A stretch of DNA of 64,000 nucleotides from the NCBI RefSeq assembly GCF_030268005.1, contig NZ_BRZC01000007.1, positions 62,001-126,000 of the forward strand. The letters are read 5' to 3'. The translations under genes were made by a program, and so were the position numbers. Below the pieces are notes generated by a model. The model did no database searches. It had not been told where the DNA came from and worked only from the letters and a program-made list of their open reading frames with translations. Shown piece by piece: positions 34,761-44,391 of this stretch (the first letter of the stretch is position 1; every line of letters begins with the position of its first letter). The DNA comes from Microbacterium arabinogalactanolyticum. GTDB lineage: Bacteria > Actinomycetota > Actinomycetes > Actinomycetales > Microbacteriaceae.

Positions 34761-36657
34761 CGGCGACCAGCTCGTCAAGGAACGCGTCGAATCCCGTCGC
34801 GCGCCGGACGATGCGCTGCACGCTCTCGCGCTCGCTGAACACCTCGACGAGCTGCTCGAAGACGGTCTGGAACGCGTCCCTGTCGTCCTCGCTGAACGCG
34901 GCGAGCGCGACGACCTGCACCCGCCCCGCGCCCCACGCGACCGAGCCGTCGGCGATTCCGATCGCGATGGCCGTGCGACGCGCGGTCATCTGCAGCGCGT
35001 GCGGGACGGCCAGCGCGTCCGTGAACGCCGTCGACGACATCCGCTCCCGCTCGATAGTGCCCGAGATGTAGTCATCGCCGATCAGGCCCCCGGCTGTGAG
35101 CATCCCTCCCAGCATCCGGATGATCGTCTCCTCGCCGGCATCCGGCACCGGCGAGAGGAATGCGTCCGCGGAGAAGTACCGCTGCAGCTCCTCCCGCAGG
35201 CGGCTGAGCCGGCGCGCGCGGCGGATGCGGGCGGCGGCCTGCTGCACGCGCTCGATGTCCGTCTCGGCGAGGAAAGGCGTGATGCGCACCACCCGCTCAT
35301 CCGTCCCCGCCGCGGGGATCGTGCTGAGCACCAGGTCGGTGTCGATGGCCGACCAGTCGGGGTCCATGCTGGTGTCCACCCGGACGACCTCGATCAGCCT
35401 CCCCAGTGAGCGATCCACGCTGGAGTGCAGCAGCTCCTGCAGCTCGCGGTAGCCGGGGCAGACGATCGTGGCGGTGAGGATGGTGTCCGCGGCCCGGCTG
35501 CGCTCCAGCCGTCCGCCGACGTGCATCGCGATGTACGCGATCTCGTCCTCCTGCAGGGGCACGCCCAGCCTGTCGTGCAGTCCGCTGGCGATGGAGACCG
35601 CGACGTCGAAGATCATCGGGTAGGACGACTTCAGCGACTGCGTGAGCGGGTTGCGGGTCCACGCGCTCTCCTGCGCCCGGTGCAGCAGATTCTGCACGTG
35701 CAGGGCCAGGCGCACGATGAACGCCTCATCGACCAGGTCCACCTGGTAGTCGCGCGCGGCCTGCTCGATCTCCGCTCGGACGGCCTGGACGACCTCGGCG
35801 TCGACGATCCGCGCCGCGTCGGCGGGTGGCTGCTCGCCCGGTGCCACGACGCGGGTGAGGACCAGGTTGGCGAGGTGCTCGCGATCCCCGTCACCCAGCG
35901 CGACGCCGAAGTGCTGGTCCGCGAGCCGCGCGATCGCGGACCCGACCACCCGCACCGCCGCCGAGGCGGAGTCGGTGCGCTCGGCGAGAGCGCGCCCCGC
36001 AGCGACGCGTTCGGCGGCGATCGTGATGTGCAGCAGCACGTCGCTGATCGCCAGCTCGTTCACGTAGTACCCCAGGTCGCCGAGCTCGCGCACGAGCGCC
36101 GACTTGAAGGGCCCGATCGCGGCGGCCGGCACGGCCTCTGGAGCGAGTGCCCGCTGCAGCGCCTCCGGGCGAAGCGGGCCGGCATCCATCTCGTCCTGGG
36201 CCAGCCTGCTGAGCAGGCGCCTGAGGGCCTGCTCGTCGCCGCGCAGCCGCACCCGATCCCGGTCGCGCTCCAGAGCGACGCGTCCTCCGTCCAGCAGCGC
36301 ACGGACCCGTCCCAGGTCGTTCTCCAGCGTCGTCTCGCTCACGTGCAGCGCCAGGGCGGTGTCGTAGACGTCGATGCCGTCGGCCTCATCGACGAGCGTG
36401 CGGATCAGCCGGTGCAGGCGGGCGCGCGGCGTGCCCTGCGCGTCGGGTGTCCCCGCCGCCGCGGCGGCCCCCGCACCGGCCCGATAGCCGGCGGGCCCGG
36501 AGTCCACGGCGCCCGCGGTGCGCGCGTTCAGGGCGGCGACGTAGGAGCGGATGCTGCGCGGTGTGACGCCCAGCTGGTCGGCCAGGCTCGCCGCCGTCGC
36601 CCAGGAGTCCTCCCGCCGGAGCACGGCGAGCAGCTGATCCTGACGCTGCCGCGACAT
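34747..36657 (-). CDS. mtlR: PRD-containing transcriptional activator of the mannitol PTS (MtlR-like)
   Basis: A 636-aa PTS-controlled regulator. Domains in order: winged-helix HTH (about 1-60, LLAVLRREDSWATAASLADQLGV), a second HTH region, two PRD domains (about 170-390) with histidines such as ADQHFGVAL and IAMHVGGRLE, an EIIB-like part (ATIVCPGYRELQELL), and an EIIA-like C-terminal domain with FTDALAVPHALQM. Phosphorylation of the PRD and EII parts by HPr and EII proteins should tune it. The start at 36657 follows GAGGAAGGCGGG. It diverges from the mtl operon that it probably activates. Confidence 0.88.
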   Translation of the reverse strand: MSRQRQDQLLAVLRREDSWATAASLADQLGVTPRSIRSYVAALNARTAGAVDSGPAGYRAGAGAAAAAGTPDAQGTPRARLHRLIRTLVDEADGIDVYDTALALHVSETTLENDLGRVRALLDGGRVALERDRDRVRLRGDEQALRRLLSRLAQDEMDAGPLRPEALQRALAPEAVPAAAIGPFKSALVRELGDLGYYVNELAISDVLLHITIAAERVAAGRALAERTDSASAAVRVVGSAIARLADQHFGVALGDGDREHLANLVLTRVVAPGEQPPADAARIVDAEVVQAVRAEIEQAARDYQVDLVDEAFIVRLALHVQNLLHRAQESAWTRNPLTQSLKSSYPMIFDVAVSIASGLHDRLGVPLQEDEIAYIAMHVGGRLERSRAADTILTATIVCPGYRELQELLHSSVDRSLGRLIEVVRVDTSMDPDWSAIDTDLVLSTIPAAGTDERVVRITPFLAETDIERVQQAAARIRRARRLSRLREELQRYFSADAFLSPVPDAGEETIIRMLGGMLTAGGLIGDDYISGTIERERMSSTAFTDALAVPHALQMTARRTAIAIGIADGSVAWGAGRVQVVALAAFSEDDRDAFQTVFEQLVEVFSERESVQRIVRRATGFDAFLDELVAVIDG

Positions 36658-36722
36658 CCGCCCGCCTTCCTCGCCGAGATGATCCCTGCGCCTCCATGAT
36701 GCCAGCCGGCGCGCGGTCGGGG

Positions 36723-36762
36723 GCGGAAACCGGTGTTCCGCGGGGGCGGAAGCAACGTTGCT
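36723..36762. promoter_or_regulatory. Candidate MtlR operator region
   Basis: Between mtlR and the EIIB gene lie an inverted repeat GCGGAA-7 nt-TTCCGC (36723-36741) and a perfect palindrome AGCAACGTTGCT (36751-36762). GGCGGAA recurs as a direct repeat at 36722 and 36745. No clear -10/-35 is seen for either gene. Confidence 0.4.
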
Positions 36763-36818
36763 GGAAGAGCGCTGAGAGCGAGGGCGAGACTGGGGCGAGC
36801 GGATGGAGAGGGAGATCG

Positions 36819-37136
36819 ATGCGGATTCTCGTGGTGTGCGGCGCCGGAGCGTCGAGCACGTTCGTGGCCCAGCGCCTCGCGCGCGCGGCATCCGCTTCGG
36901 GCCTGGACTGGAGCACCGAGGCCGGCACGGAGCGCACCGCGCTCACGGCCGTCGGGGTCGACCTCGTGCTGGTCGGCCCGCATCTGGCTGCGCAGGCCGA
37001 CGGCATCCGCTCCGCCCTCCCCGCCGCCTCCCGCGTCGTCGTCCTCCCGGCCGACGCGTTCACCGACATCGACGGCAGCCGCACGCTGCGCCTCGTTCGC
37101 GACGCGATGGACGCGCCGCACGACCGGAAGGAATGA
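36819..37136 (+). CDS. PTS EIIB component (lactose/ascorbate-type fold), orphan
   Basis: A 105-aa single-domain EIIB. MRILVVCGAGASSTFVAQRLARAA carries the phosphocysteine Cys8 in a P-loop. VDLVLVGPHLAAQADGIRSAL resembles the second half of the Lac-family EIIB. The mannitol permease in this operon has its own EIIB, and no matching EIIC or EIIA is nearby, so this protein may act in regulation, for example on MtlR, or serve an EIIC elsewhere. A GGAGAGGGAG ribosome-binding site precedes the ATG. It is the first gene of the operon. Confidence 0.82.
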   Translation: MRILVVCGAGASSTFVAQRLARAASASGLDWSTEAGTERTALTAVGVDLVLVGPHLAAQADGIRSALPAASRVVVLPADAFTDIDGSRTLRLVRDAMDAPHDRKE

Positions 37137-37138
37137 CC

Positions 37139-37417
37139 ATGACCGCCATCTCCCGCACCGTCCGGGTCGGCTCCTCGCACGGGCTGCACGCCCGCCCCGC
37201 CAAGCTGTTCGCTCAGGCGGCGAAGGAGTCCGGCATCCCCGTGACGATCGCGAAGGACTCCGGCAAGCCCGTCAACGCCGCCAGCATCCTGGCCGTGGTC
37301 GCGCTGGGCATCGACTTCGGCGACCACGTGGTGCTCAGCGCCGACGGAGACAACGCCGAGGCCGTGCTGGACTCGCTCGTCGAGGTGCTCACCACCGACC
37401 ACGACGAGGCCGCATGA
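37139..37417 (+). CDS. ptsH: PTS phosphocarrier protein HPr
   Basis: A 92-aa general PTS protein that passes phosphate from EI to EIIA domains. HGLHARPAKLFAQAA contains the phosphoacceptor His17; NAASILAVVALGIDFGDHV contains Ser49 at the regulatory site. The ATG at 37139 is preferred because AAGGA sits 6 nt before it; an in-frame ATG at 37133 overlaps the EIIB stop and is an alternative. The following EI gene overlaps by 4 nt. Confidence 0.93.
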   Translation: MTAISRTVRVGSSHGLHARPAKLFAQAAKESGIPVTIAKDSGKPVNAASILAVVALGIDFGDHVVLSADGDNAEAVLDSLVEVLTTDHDEAA

Positions 37418-39069
37418 GCATCCTGCGCGGAGTCGGCATCGGTCAGGGCATCGCGACGGGTCCCGTCGTGCGCATGGCGCCGGCCCTGCCCGAGCCCGCT
37501 CACGAGACCAGCGCCCGCGGGGCCGACGCCGAGCGCGTGCGCGCCCGCGAGGCCATGACCGCCGTCGCCGCGGACCTGCAGCAGCGGGCGGATGCCGCCG
37601 GAGGCGCCGCCCAGGACGTGCTCGAGGCCCAGGCGATGATCGCCGAGGACCCGACGCTGACGGACGAGGTCGATGCGCGCATCGACGAGGGAGCCACCGC
37701 GGAGTGGGCCGTGCACGACGCGTTCGCGGGGTTCCGCGCGACGCTCGAGGCCGTGGGCGGGTACCTCGGCGAGCGCGCCGCTGACCTGGACGACATCGCG
37801 CAGCGCGTGCTGGCCCGCCTGCAGGGCGTCGCAGCTCCCGGTGTGCCCGACCCCGGACACCCGTTCGTCCTGGTCGCACGCGATCTCGCCCCCGCCGACA
37901 CGGCGCTGCTGAAGCTGGACCAGGTGCTGGCACTGGTCACCTCCGACGGCGGCCCGACATCGCACACCGCCATCCTGGCCAGGGAGAAGGGCATCGTCGC
38001 GGTCGTCGGCGCTGCGGATGCGGCTGCTCTCACCGAAGGCACGACGGTCATCGTGGATGCGGCGGCCGGCACCGTGAACGACTCCCCGACCTCGGAGGAG
38101 CTCGCCGCGGCAGCCGAACGGATCGCCTCGCGCGCCGCCGAGGACGCCACGCCCGCCGGCCCGGGTGCTCTCGCCGACGGCACGCCGATCAGCCTGCTGG
38201 CCAATCTCGGCAAGCCCGCCGACGCCGCCGACGCCGTGGCGCGCGGCGCGGAGGGCGTCGGGCTGTTCCGCACCGAGTTCCTCTTCCTCGGGGCCTCGCA
38301 GGCCCCGACCATCGAGCAGCAGCGCGCCGCGTACGTCGAGCTGCTGAGCGCTTTCGAGGGCCGGAAGGTCGTGGTGCGGCTGCTGGATGCCGGCGCCGAC
38401 AAGCCGCTGGCGTTCCTCAACGACGCGCACGAGGAGAACCCGGCCCTGGGCCTGCGGGGACTCCGGGCGCTGCGCGCCAGCGAGGACATCCTGCGCGAGC
38501 AGCTGACCGCGCTGGCCGAGGCGGATGCCGCGACCGCGGCCGACCTCTGGGTGATGGCGCCCATGGTGACCACTGTCGAGGAGACCGCGTACTTCACGGC
38601 GCTGGCCAAGGAGTACGGCCTGAGGACCGCGGGTGTGATGGTGGAGGTGCCGGCGAGCGCGCTCCTGGCCGACCGGGTCCTCGCGCACGCGGACTTCGCC
38701 TCCATCGGCACCAACGACCTCACCCAGTACACGATGGCCGCCGATCGGCTGCTCGGTTCCGTGGCGGGGTTCCAGGACCCCTGGCACCCCGCGGTGCTGC
38801 GCCTGGTCCGTGAGGTCGGCGACGCCGGCGCCCGCCTGGACAAGCCCGTCGGCATCTGCGGCGAGGCCGCCGCGGATCCGCTGCTGGCCGTGGTGCTCGT
38901 CGGCCTGGGTGCCACGAGCCTGTCGATGGCGCCGTCCGCGCTCTCCGACGTGCGCCGCTCGATCTCGCAGCACACCCTCGAGGACGCGCGCCGCATCGCG
39001 GCCTCCGCACTTCTGGCGGACGACGCCGCCGGCGCCCGCGCCGCAGCGCTCGACGCCGCACAGCACTGA
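37414..39069 (+). CDS. ptsI: PTS enzyme I (phosphoenolpyruvate-protein phosphotransferase)
   Basis: Takes phosphate from PEP and gives it to HPr. It has 551 aa. The HPr-binding helical and phosphohistidine domains are N-terminal, with His184 in TSDGGPTSHTAILAREKGI. The PEP-binding TIM barrel follows, with VGLFRTEFLFLG, LLDAGADKPLAF, SIGTNDLTQYTMAADR and the Cys in GICGEAA. The ATG overlaps the ptsH stop (ATGA). Having EI inside a substrate operon ties general PTS capacity to mannitol induction unless other copies exist. Confidence 0.96.
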   Translation: MSILRGVGIGQGIATGPVVRMAPALPEPAHETSARGADAERVRAREAMTAVAADLQQRADAAGGAAQDVLEAQAMIAEDPTLTDEVDARIDEGATAEWAVHDAFAGFRATLEAVGGYLGERAADLDDIAQRVLARLQGVAAPGVPDPGHPFVLVARDLAPADTALLKLDQVLALVTSDGGPTSHTAILAREKGIVAVVGAADAAALTEGTTVIVDAAAGTVNDSPTSEELAAAAERIASRAAEDATPAGPGALADGTPISLLANLGKPADAADAVARGAEGVGLFRTEFLFLGASQAPTIEQQRAAYVELLSAFEGRKVVVRLLDAGADKPLAFLNDAHEENPALGLRGLRALRASEDILREQLTALAEADAATAADLWVMAPMVTTVEETAYFTALAKEYGLRTAGVMVEVPASALLADRVLAHADFASIGTNDLTQYTMAADRLLGSVAGFQDPWHPAVLRLVREVGDAGARLDKPVGICGEAAADPLLAVVLVGLGATSLSMAPSALSDVRRSISQHTLEDARRIAASALLADDAAGARAAALDAAQH

Positions 39070-39104
39070 CCCCTTCCCCCACCCCGCATCAGAAAGAGAA
39101 GACC

Positions 39105-41114
39105 ATGACGACGACGTCACCCGCCACCCGTGGCGGCATCCGCGTGGGCGTGCAGCGATTCGGCACGTTCCTGTCCGGCATGATCATGCCGAACATCCCC
39201 GCCCTGATCGCGTGGGGCATCATCACCGCCTTCTTCATCCCCGCCGGATGGACTCCGAACGCGCAGCTGGCCGAGCTGGTCGGCCCGATGATCCACTACC
39301 TGCTGCCCATCGTCATCGCCTACACGGGCGGCACGCTGGTCTACAAGGTCCGCGGCGGAGTGGTCGCGGCGATCGCCGTGATGGGCGCCATCGCCGGATC
39401 CGACTACCTGATCGCTCAGGTGAACGCCGCCGATCTGCACGCCTGGGTGGACGCGGGCAACACCGCCGACACGTTCCGGGCGCTGGGGCAGGTGCACATG
39501 TTCATCGGCGCGATGATCATGGGCCCGCTGGCCGCCTACACCATGAAGTGGCTCGACGGCCTGTGGGAGGGCCGGATCAAGGCCGGCTTCGAGATGCTCG
39601 TGAACATGTTCTCGGCCGGCATCTGGGGCTTCGTGATGGCCGTCGTCGGCTTCTATCCGGTGGCCTGGCTGGTCAACGGCATCATGAACGTGCTCTCCGC
39701 GGCCGTGAACTGGCTCGTCGCCACCAACCTGCTCCCCCTGACGAGCATCATCATCGAGCCCGCCAAGGTGTTCTTCCTGAACAACGCGATCAACCACGGC
39801 GTGCTCACGCCGCTGGGCACGCAGCAGGCGACCGACAGCGGCAAGTCGATCCTGTTCCTGCTCGAGGCCAACCCCGGCCCCGGCATCGGCCTGCTCCTCG
39901 CGTTCGCGCTGTTCGGGCTGGGGGCGGCGAAGGCCTCGGCTCCCGGCGCCGCTGTCATCCAGTTCTTCGGCGGCATCCACGAGGTGTACTTCCCGTTCGC
40001 CCTGATGAAGCCCGTGCTGATCCTGGCCCTGATCGCCGGCGGAATGACCGGCGTCACCACGAACATGCTGTTCCACACCGGACTCATCGCCCCCGCGGCG
40101 CCGGGAAGCATCATCGCGGTGCTCGGCCAGACCTATCGCACCGACTACGTCGGCGTGATCCTGTCCGTCGTCCTCTCGGCCGCCGTGACCTTCCTGATCG
40201 CCGGCCTCATCCTGCGGGCCAGCCGCCGGAAGGACCTCGCCAAGGAGGACGCCTTCGCGGCCGCCGTCGCGCAGACCGAGGCCAACAAGGGCAAGAAGTC
40301 GAGCGTCCTGGGCTCGCTCGCCGGTGCGGGCACCGCGGTGACGACCCGCCCCATCGCGAGCATCGTGTTCGCCTGCGACGCGGGCATGGGGTCGTCGGCG
40401 ATGGGCGCGAGCGTGCTGCGCAACAAGATCAAGAAGGCGGGCATCCCCGGGGTCACGGTCACCAACGCGGCGATCGCGAACCTCGACGGCACGGCCGACC
40501 TGGTCATCACGCAGCAGCAGCTCACGGATCGCGCGAAGGCGCAGTCGCCGGCATCCGAGCACCTGTCCGTGGACAACTTCATGAACTCCCCGGTGTACGA
40601 CGACGTCGTGACCCTGCTGCAGAACCAGGGCGCCGCACCCGCGGCATCCGAGGAGCAGGCCGCAGCCGAGGCGCCGTCATCCGCCGTCCTCACCCCCGAC
40701 CGCGTGCGCATCCACCCCGGATCAGCCACCCGCGACGAGGCGCTGAAGGAGGCCGCGGACGTGCTGGTGGCCGCGGGTGCCGTCACGCCCGACTACCTGC
40801 AGGCCATGCACGACCGCGAGAAGTCGGTGTCGACCTTCATGGGCAACGGACTGGCGATCCCGCACGGCACCAACGAGGCGAAGGACGCCGTGCTCGGCTC
40901 GGCGCTCAGCGTGGTCCGCTATGACGGCGGCGTGGACTGGGACGGCGACCGCGCCACCTTCGTGATCGGCATCGCGGGCAAGGACGGTGCGCACCTGCAG
41001 ATCCTCTCCAGCATCGCCGAGCTGTTCTCCGACGATGACGACGTGGCCGCGCTCAACGCCGCGGCGACGCCCGAGGAGCTCTTCGCGCTGCTGTCGGCGG
41101 TGAACGAGGCATGA
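39105..41114 (+). CDS. mtlA: Mannitol-specific PTS permease EIICBA
   Basis: Imports mannitol and phosphorylates it to mannitol-1-phosphate. It has 669 aa: EIIC membrane domain (about 15-345) with the mannitol signature [19 protein letters not shown] with phosphocysteine Cys424 in [18 protein letters not shown]; a linker; and EIIA (about 525-669) with His587 in [12 protein letters not shown]. All three domains are intact, giving the length of E. coli MtlA. An AGAAAGAGAAG ribosome-binding site precedes the ATG, and the mtlD gene overlaps the end by 4 nt. Confidence 0.96.
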   Translation: MTTTSPATRGGIRVGVQRFGTFLSGMIMPNIPALIAWGIITAFFIPAGWTPNAQLAELVGPMIHYLLPIVIAYTGGTLVYKVRGGVVAAIAVMGAIAGSDYLIAQVNAADLHAWVDAGNTADTFRALGQVHMFIGAMIMGPLAAYTMKWLDGLWEGRIKAGFEMLVNMFSAGIWGFVMAVVGFYPVAWLVNGIMNVLSAAVNWLVATNLLPLTSIIIEPAKVFFLNNAINHGVLTPLGTQQATDSGKSILFLLEANPGPGIGLLLAFALFGLGAAKASAPGAAVIQFFGGIHEVYFPFALMKPVLILALIAGGMTGVTTNMLFHTGLIAPAAPGSIIAVLGQTYRTDYVGVILSVVLSAAVTFLIAGLILRASRRKDLAKEDAFAAAVAQTEANKGKKSSVLGSLAGAGTAVTTRPIASIVFACDAGMGSSAMGASVLRNKIKKAGIPGVTVTNAAIANLDGTADLVITQQQLTDRAKAQSPASEHLSVDNFMNSPVYDDVVTLLQNQGAAPAASEEQAAAEAPSSAVLTPDRVRIHPGSATRDEALKEAADVLVAAGAVTPDYLQAMHDREKSVSTFMGNGLAIPHGTNEAKDAVLGSALSVVRYDGGVDWDGDRATFVIGIAGKDGAHLQILSSIAELFSDDDDVAALNAAATPEELFALLSAVNEA

Positions 41115-42271
41115 AGGCCGTCCATTTCGGCGCCGGCAACATCGGCCGGGGCTTCGTAGGCCTGCTGCTGCACCAGGGCGGGTACGAACTGGTGTTCTCC
41201 GATGTCGCCGCCGCCCTCGTCGACGCGATCAACGCGGCCGACGAGTACACGGTGCACGAGGTGGGCGACGGCGGCGCCGACACGGTGGTCACCGGCTTCC
41301 GTGCGATCAACAGCGCTGAGGACCCGGAGGGTCTGATCGCCGAGATCGCGGATGCCGATGTCGTGACCACCGCGGTCGGGCCCACCGTGCTGCGGTTCGT
41401 CGCCGCGCCCATCCTCGACGCTCTGCGGCGCCGGGACGCGCAGGCGGCCCCCTTGCAGGTGATGGCGTGCGAGAACGCGATCGGCGCCACCGACCTGCTG
41501 AGGCAGGAGATCATCGCGCGGGCCGGCGAGGACTGGGGGGCCCTCGCCGGCCGGGCGGTGTTCGCGAACACCGCCGTCGACCGCATCGTGCCCGGGCAGC
41601 CGGAGGGCGCCGGGATCGACGTGACCGTGGAGCCCTTCTTCGAGTGGGCGATCGAGCGCGGCCCGTTCGGCGAGAATCCGCCCCGCATCCCCGGAGCGCA
41701 TTTCGTCGACGATCTCGCGCCCTACATCGAGCGCAAGCTGTTCACCGTGAACACCGGGCACGCCGCGACCGCGTACCTCGGCGCGCAGGCGGGCTACGAG
41801 CGCATCGCCGACGCCCTGGCGGACGACGCGATCAGCGCGGCGGTGGCCGCCGCGCTCGAGGAGACCTCGGCGCTGCTGGCTGTCAAGCACGGCCTGGATC
41901 CCGCCGAGCTCGCCGAGTACCGCGCGACGATCCTGCGCCGCTTCGCCAACCCGGCGCTGCCCGACACCGTCTGGCGGGTGGGCCGGCAGCCGCTGCGGAA
42001 GCTCTCCCGCCACGAGCGGTTCATCGGCCCGGCGGCGGAGGCCGTCGAGGCGGGGCTGAGAGCGCAGGCGCTGCTGGTCGCGATCTCCGCGGCCCTCGCC
42101 TTCGACGATCCCGCCGACGAGCAGTCGGTCGAGCTTCAGCGACGTCTGCGCGCAGAGGACCCCGGGCTGCTCGCCCTCGAGGTGACTGGGCTGGAGGAGC
42201 AGCATCCGCTCCTCCCGGCAGTGCGGGACGCCTTCGCCGCCCGCGCGGCGGCCGTCGCGGGAACCGTCTAG
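41111..42271 (+). CDS. mtlD: Mannitol-1-phosphate 5-dehydrogenase
   Basis: Oxidises mannitol-1-phosphate to fructose-6-phosphate with NAD+. It has 386 aa, the family length. The N terminus [21 protein letters not shown] is the NAD-binding loop. [11 protein letters not shown] and [10 protein letters not shown] mark the polyol dehydrogenase fold, and [20 protein letters not shown] has the catalytic region. The ATGA overlap with mtlA fixes the start. Confidence 0.96.
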   Translation: MKAVHFGAGNIGRGFVGLLLHQGGYELVFSDVAAALVDAINAADEYTVHEVGDGGADTVVTGFRAINSAEDPEGLIAEIADADVVTTAVGPTVLRFVAAPILDALRRRDAQAAPLQVMACENAIGATDLLRQEIIARAGEDWGALAGRAVFANTAVDRIVPGQPEGAGIDVTVEPFFEWAIERGPFGENPPRIPGAHFVDDLAPYIERKLFTVNTGHAATAYLGAQAGYERIADALADDAISAAVAAALEETSALLAVKHGLDPAELAEYRATILRRFANPALPDTVWRVGRQPLRKLSRHERFIGPAAEAVEAGLRAQALLVAISAALAFDDPADEQSVELQRRLRAEDPGLLALEVTGLEEQHPLLPAVRDAFAARAAAVAGTV

Positions 42272-42281
42272 GCTCGCTGAG

Positions 42282-42304
42282 GGCGCGCCGCCCCGCGCCC
42301 TCAG
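42282..42304 (+). other. Hairpin between mtlD and the TauE/SafE gene
   Basis: GAGGGCGC and GCGCCCTC form a GC-rich stem around a ~10-nt loop, just after mtlD. No T-run follows, so it may attenuate readthrough or protect the mtl mRNA rather than stop transcription fully. Confidence 0.4.
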
Positions 42305-42312
42305 GGAGTCCC

Positions 42313-43032
42313 ATGCTCGTGCTCACCGCGCTCGTGACGATCGTCGCGGCCGTCATCCAGCGCGTCACGGGACTGGCTTTCGTCCTGGTCCTGATCGGGC
42401 CGATCGTGCTCGTCTACGGGCCCGTCGAGGGCGTGACCATCGCGGTGCTGCTGGCCGTGATCGCCTCGCTGTTCGCCGTGCCGAGCGCGTGGCGGGACGT
42501 GGACTGGCCGCGAACGCTGTGGCTGCTCGGCGCGGGGCTGGTCGCCGCTCCCCTCGGCGCGCTGACGGCGGCAGCGCTCCCGCAGACGGCGCTGCTCCTC
42601 CTCATCGGCGCGATGGGCGTGCTGGCGCTCAGCGTCCAGTGGCTCGGTCCTGTCGCGCGTCACGTGCGCGGACGCCCCGGGGCGATCGGCGCAGGTGCGC
42701 TGGCGGGCTTCATGCACGCCTCCAGCGGGCTCTCCGGACCCGCGCTCGCATCCTTCGCGCTGGGCGACGACTGGCCGCAGCGGCGCTTCGCGGCGAGCGC
42801 GCAGATCGTCTTCCTCGGCTACGGCGCGATCTCGGTGGCCCTGCGCGGACTGCCCGCTACGCCGCTTCCCGATCTGGCGGTCCTCGCCGCCTGCACGGCA
42901 GGAGGGATGATCCTGGGGGCATTCGCCGCACGGCGGGTGCCGCTGGCACTGGCGCGACGGGTGATGCTGCTGTGCGCATGGGCGGGGACGCTCGTCGTGC
43001 TGGGACGTGCGACCGCGTCTCTGTTCACCTGA
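42313..43032 (+). CDS. TauE/SafE family membrane transporter
   Basis: A 239-aa protein with about seven to eight hydrophobic segments and the internal duplication of the TauE/SafE (sulfite exporter) family. FMHASSGLSGPALASFALG has the conserved Gly/Ser-Gly loop. Members export sulfite, sulfoacetate or other organic anions; the substrate here is not known. A GGGAGT ribosome-binding site precedes the ATG. It is on the same strand as mtlD but 41 nt away, beyond a hairpin. Confidence 0.82.
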   Translation: MLVLTALVTIVAAVIQRVTGLAFVLVLIGPIVLVYGPVEGVTIAVLLAVIASLFAVPSAWRDVDWPRTLWLLGAGLVAAPLGALTAAALPQTALLLLIGAMGVLALSVQWLGPVARHVRGRPGAIGAGALAGFMHASSGLSGPALASFALGDDWPQRRFAASAQIVFLGYGAISVALRGLPATPLPDLAVLAACTAGGMILGAFAARRVPLALARRVMLLCAWAGTLVVLGRATASLFT

Positions 43033-43119
43033 TCCCCGGTTCCAGGAAGCGCTCTCCCACCGCTACGATCAAGGAACCGGGGGGAACATCGATCGAGCAC
43101 GACGCCGTGCGGGAGTGAA

Positions 43120-44391
43120 ATGAAGCGATACGCCGTCATCGGCGCCGGTCCCTCCGGGCTGTCCGCCGCCCGGGCCCTGCAGCTGCGCGGCATCGACGTC
43201 GAGGGCTACGAGGCGTCCTCCGGTGTCGGCGGGCTCTGGGACATCGACAACCCGCGCAGCACGATGTACGAGTCCGCGCATCTCATCTCCTCGCGCACGA
43301 CCACCGAGTTCGCCGAGTTCCCGATGGACTCGGACGTCGACTACCCCGGCCATCGCGCGCTGAAGGCGTACTTCGACTCCTTCGCGGACGCGTTCGGGCT
43401 GCGCGACCTGTTCCGCTTCGACACCAGGGTCACCCGGGTCGAGCACGGCGCCGACGGCGGGTGGATGCTGCACGCCGAGGGGCTCGAGCCGCGCCGCTAC
43501 GACGGCGTCATCCTCGCGAACGGCACGCTCGCCGAGCCGCACATCCCCACGTTCCCCGGGGAGTTCACCGGCGACATCATGCACACCAGCGCCTACAAGC
43601 GCGCCGGGCAGCTGACCGGGAAGCGCGTGCTGATCATCGGCGCGGGCAACTCCGGCTGCGACATCGCCGTGGATGCCGTGCACCACGCGGCATCCGTCGA
43701 CATGAGCGTTCGCCGCGGCTACTACTTCGTGCCGCGGTACCTCTTCGGCAGGCCCAGTGACACGCTCAACCAGGGCCGCCCGCTTCCGGCACGGCTCAAG
43801 CAGTTCATCGACACGCGGGTGCTGAAGGCCTTCACCGGGGATCCCGTTCGGTTCGGATTCCCGAAACCCGACTACCGCATCTACGAGTCGCACCCGATCG
43901 TGAACACCCTGGTGCTGAACCACCTCGGGCAGGGGGACCTGCGCGTCCGTGCCGACGTCGACCGGTTCGACGGGCGCACGGTGCACTTCCGCGACGGCTC
44001 GTCCGGCGAGTACGACCTGATCCTGCTGGCGACCGGGTACACGCTGGATTACCCGTTCGTCGACCGTGAGCACCTGCACTGGGAGCAGGCCTCGCCGAAG
44101 CTGTTCCTGAACGTCTTCCCCGCCTCCTTCAACGGACTGTACGTCATCGGCATGATCGAGGCATCCGGCATCGGCTGGCAGGGCAGGTTCGAGCAGGCAC
44201 GGATGCTCGCCGCCTACCTCGCGGCGGACGAGGAGCGCGCGGCCGCCTTCCGCGCCCGCGTCGGTGGGCAGCCCTGGCCGGACACCACCGGCGGCTACCG
44301 CTACCTGGGTCTGGCACGCATGTCGTACTACGTCAACAAGGACGCCTACCGCTCCGCGGTGCGCGCCGCGACCCGCAGCCTGGAGGCGTGA
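43120..44391 (+). CDS. Flavin-containing monooxygenase family protein
   Basis: A 423-aa FAD- and NADPH-dependent oxygenase. It has the FAD site VIGAGPSGLSAARALQLRGIDVEGYE, the NADPH site VLIIGAGNSGCDIAVDA, and the late FMO motif LLATGYTLDYPFV. FMO and Baeyer-Villiger enzymes oxidise N, S or carbonyl groups; the substrate is unknown. A TACGAT element at 43063 may be the -10 box. It begins a three-gene operon with a BASS transporter and an epimerase. Confidence 0.88.
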   Translation: MKRYAVIGAGPSGLSAARALQLRGIDVEGYEASSGVGGLWDIDNPRSTMYESAHLISSRTTTEFAEFPMDSDVDYPGHRALKAYFDSFADAFGLRDLFRFDTRVTRVEHGADGGWMLHAEGLEPRRYDGVILANGTLAEPHIPTFPGEFTGDIMHTSAYKRAGQLTGKRVLIIGAGNSGCDIAVDAVHHAASVDMSVRRGYYFVPRYLFGRPSDTLNQGRPLPARLKQFIDTRVLKAFTGDPVRFGFPKPDYRIYESHPIVNTLVLNHLGQGDLRVRADVDRFDGRTVHFRDGSSGEYDLILLATGYTLDYPFVDREHLHWEQASPKLFLNVFPASFNGLYVIGMIEASGIGWQGRFEQARMLAAYLAADEERAAAFRARVGGQPWPDTTGGYRYLGLARMSYYVNKDAYRSAVRAATRSLEA

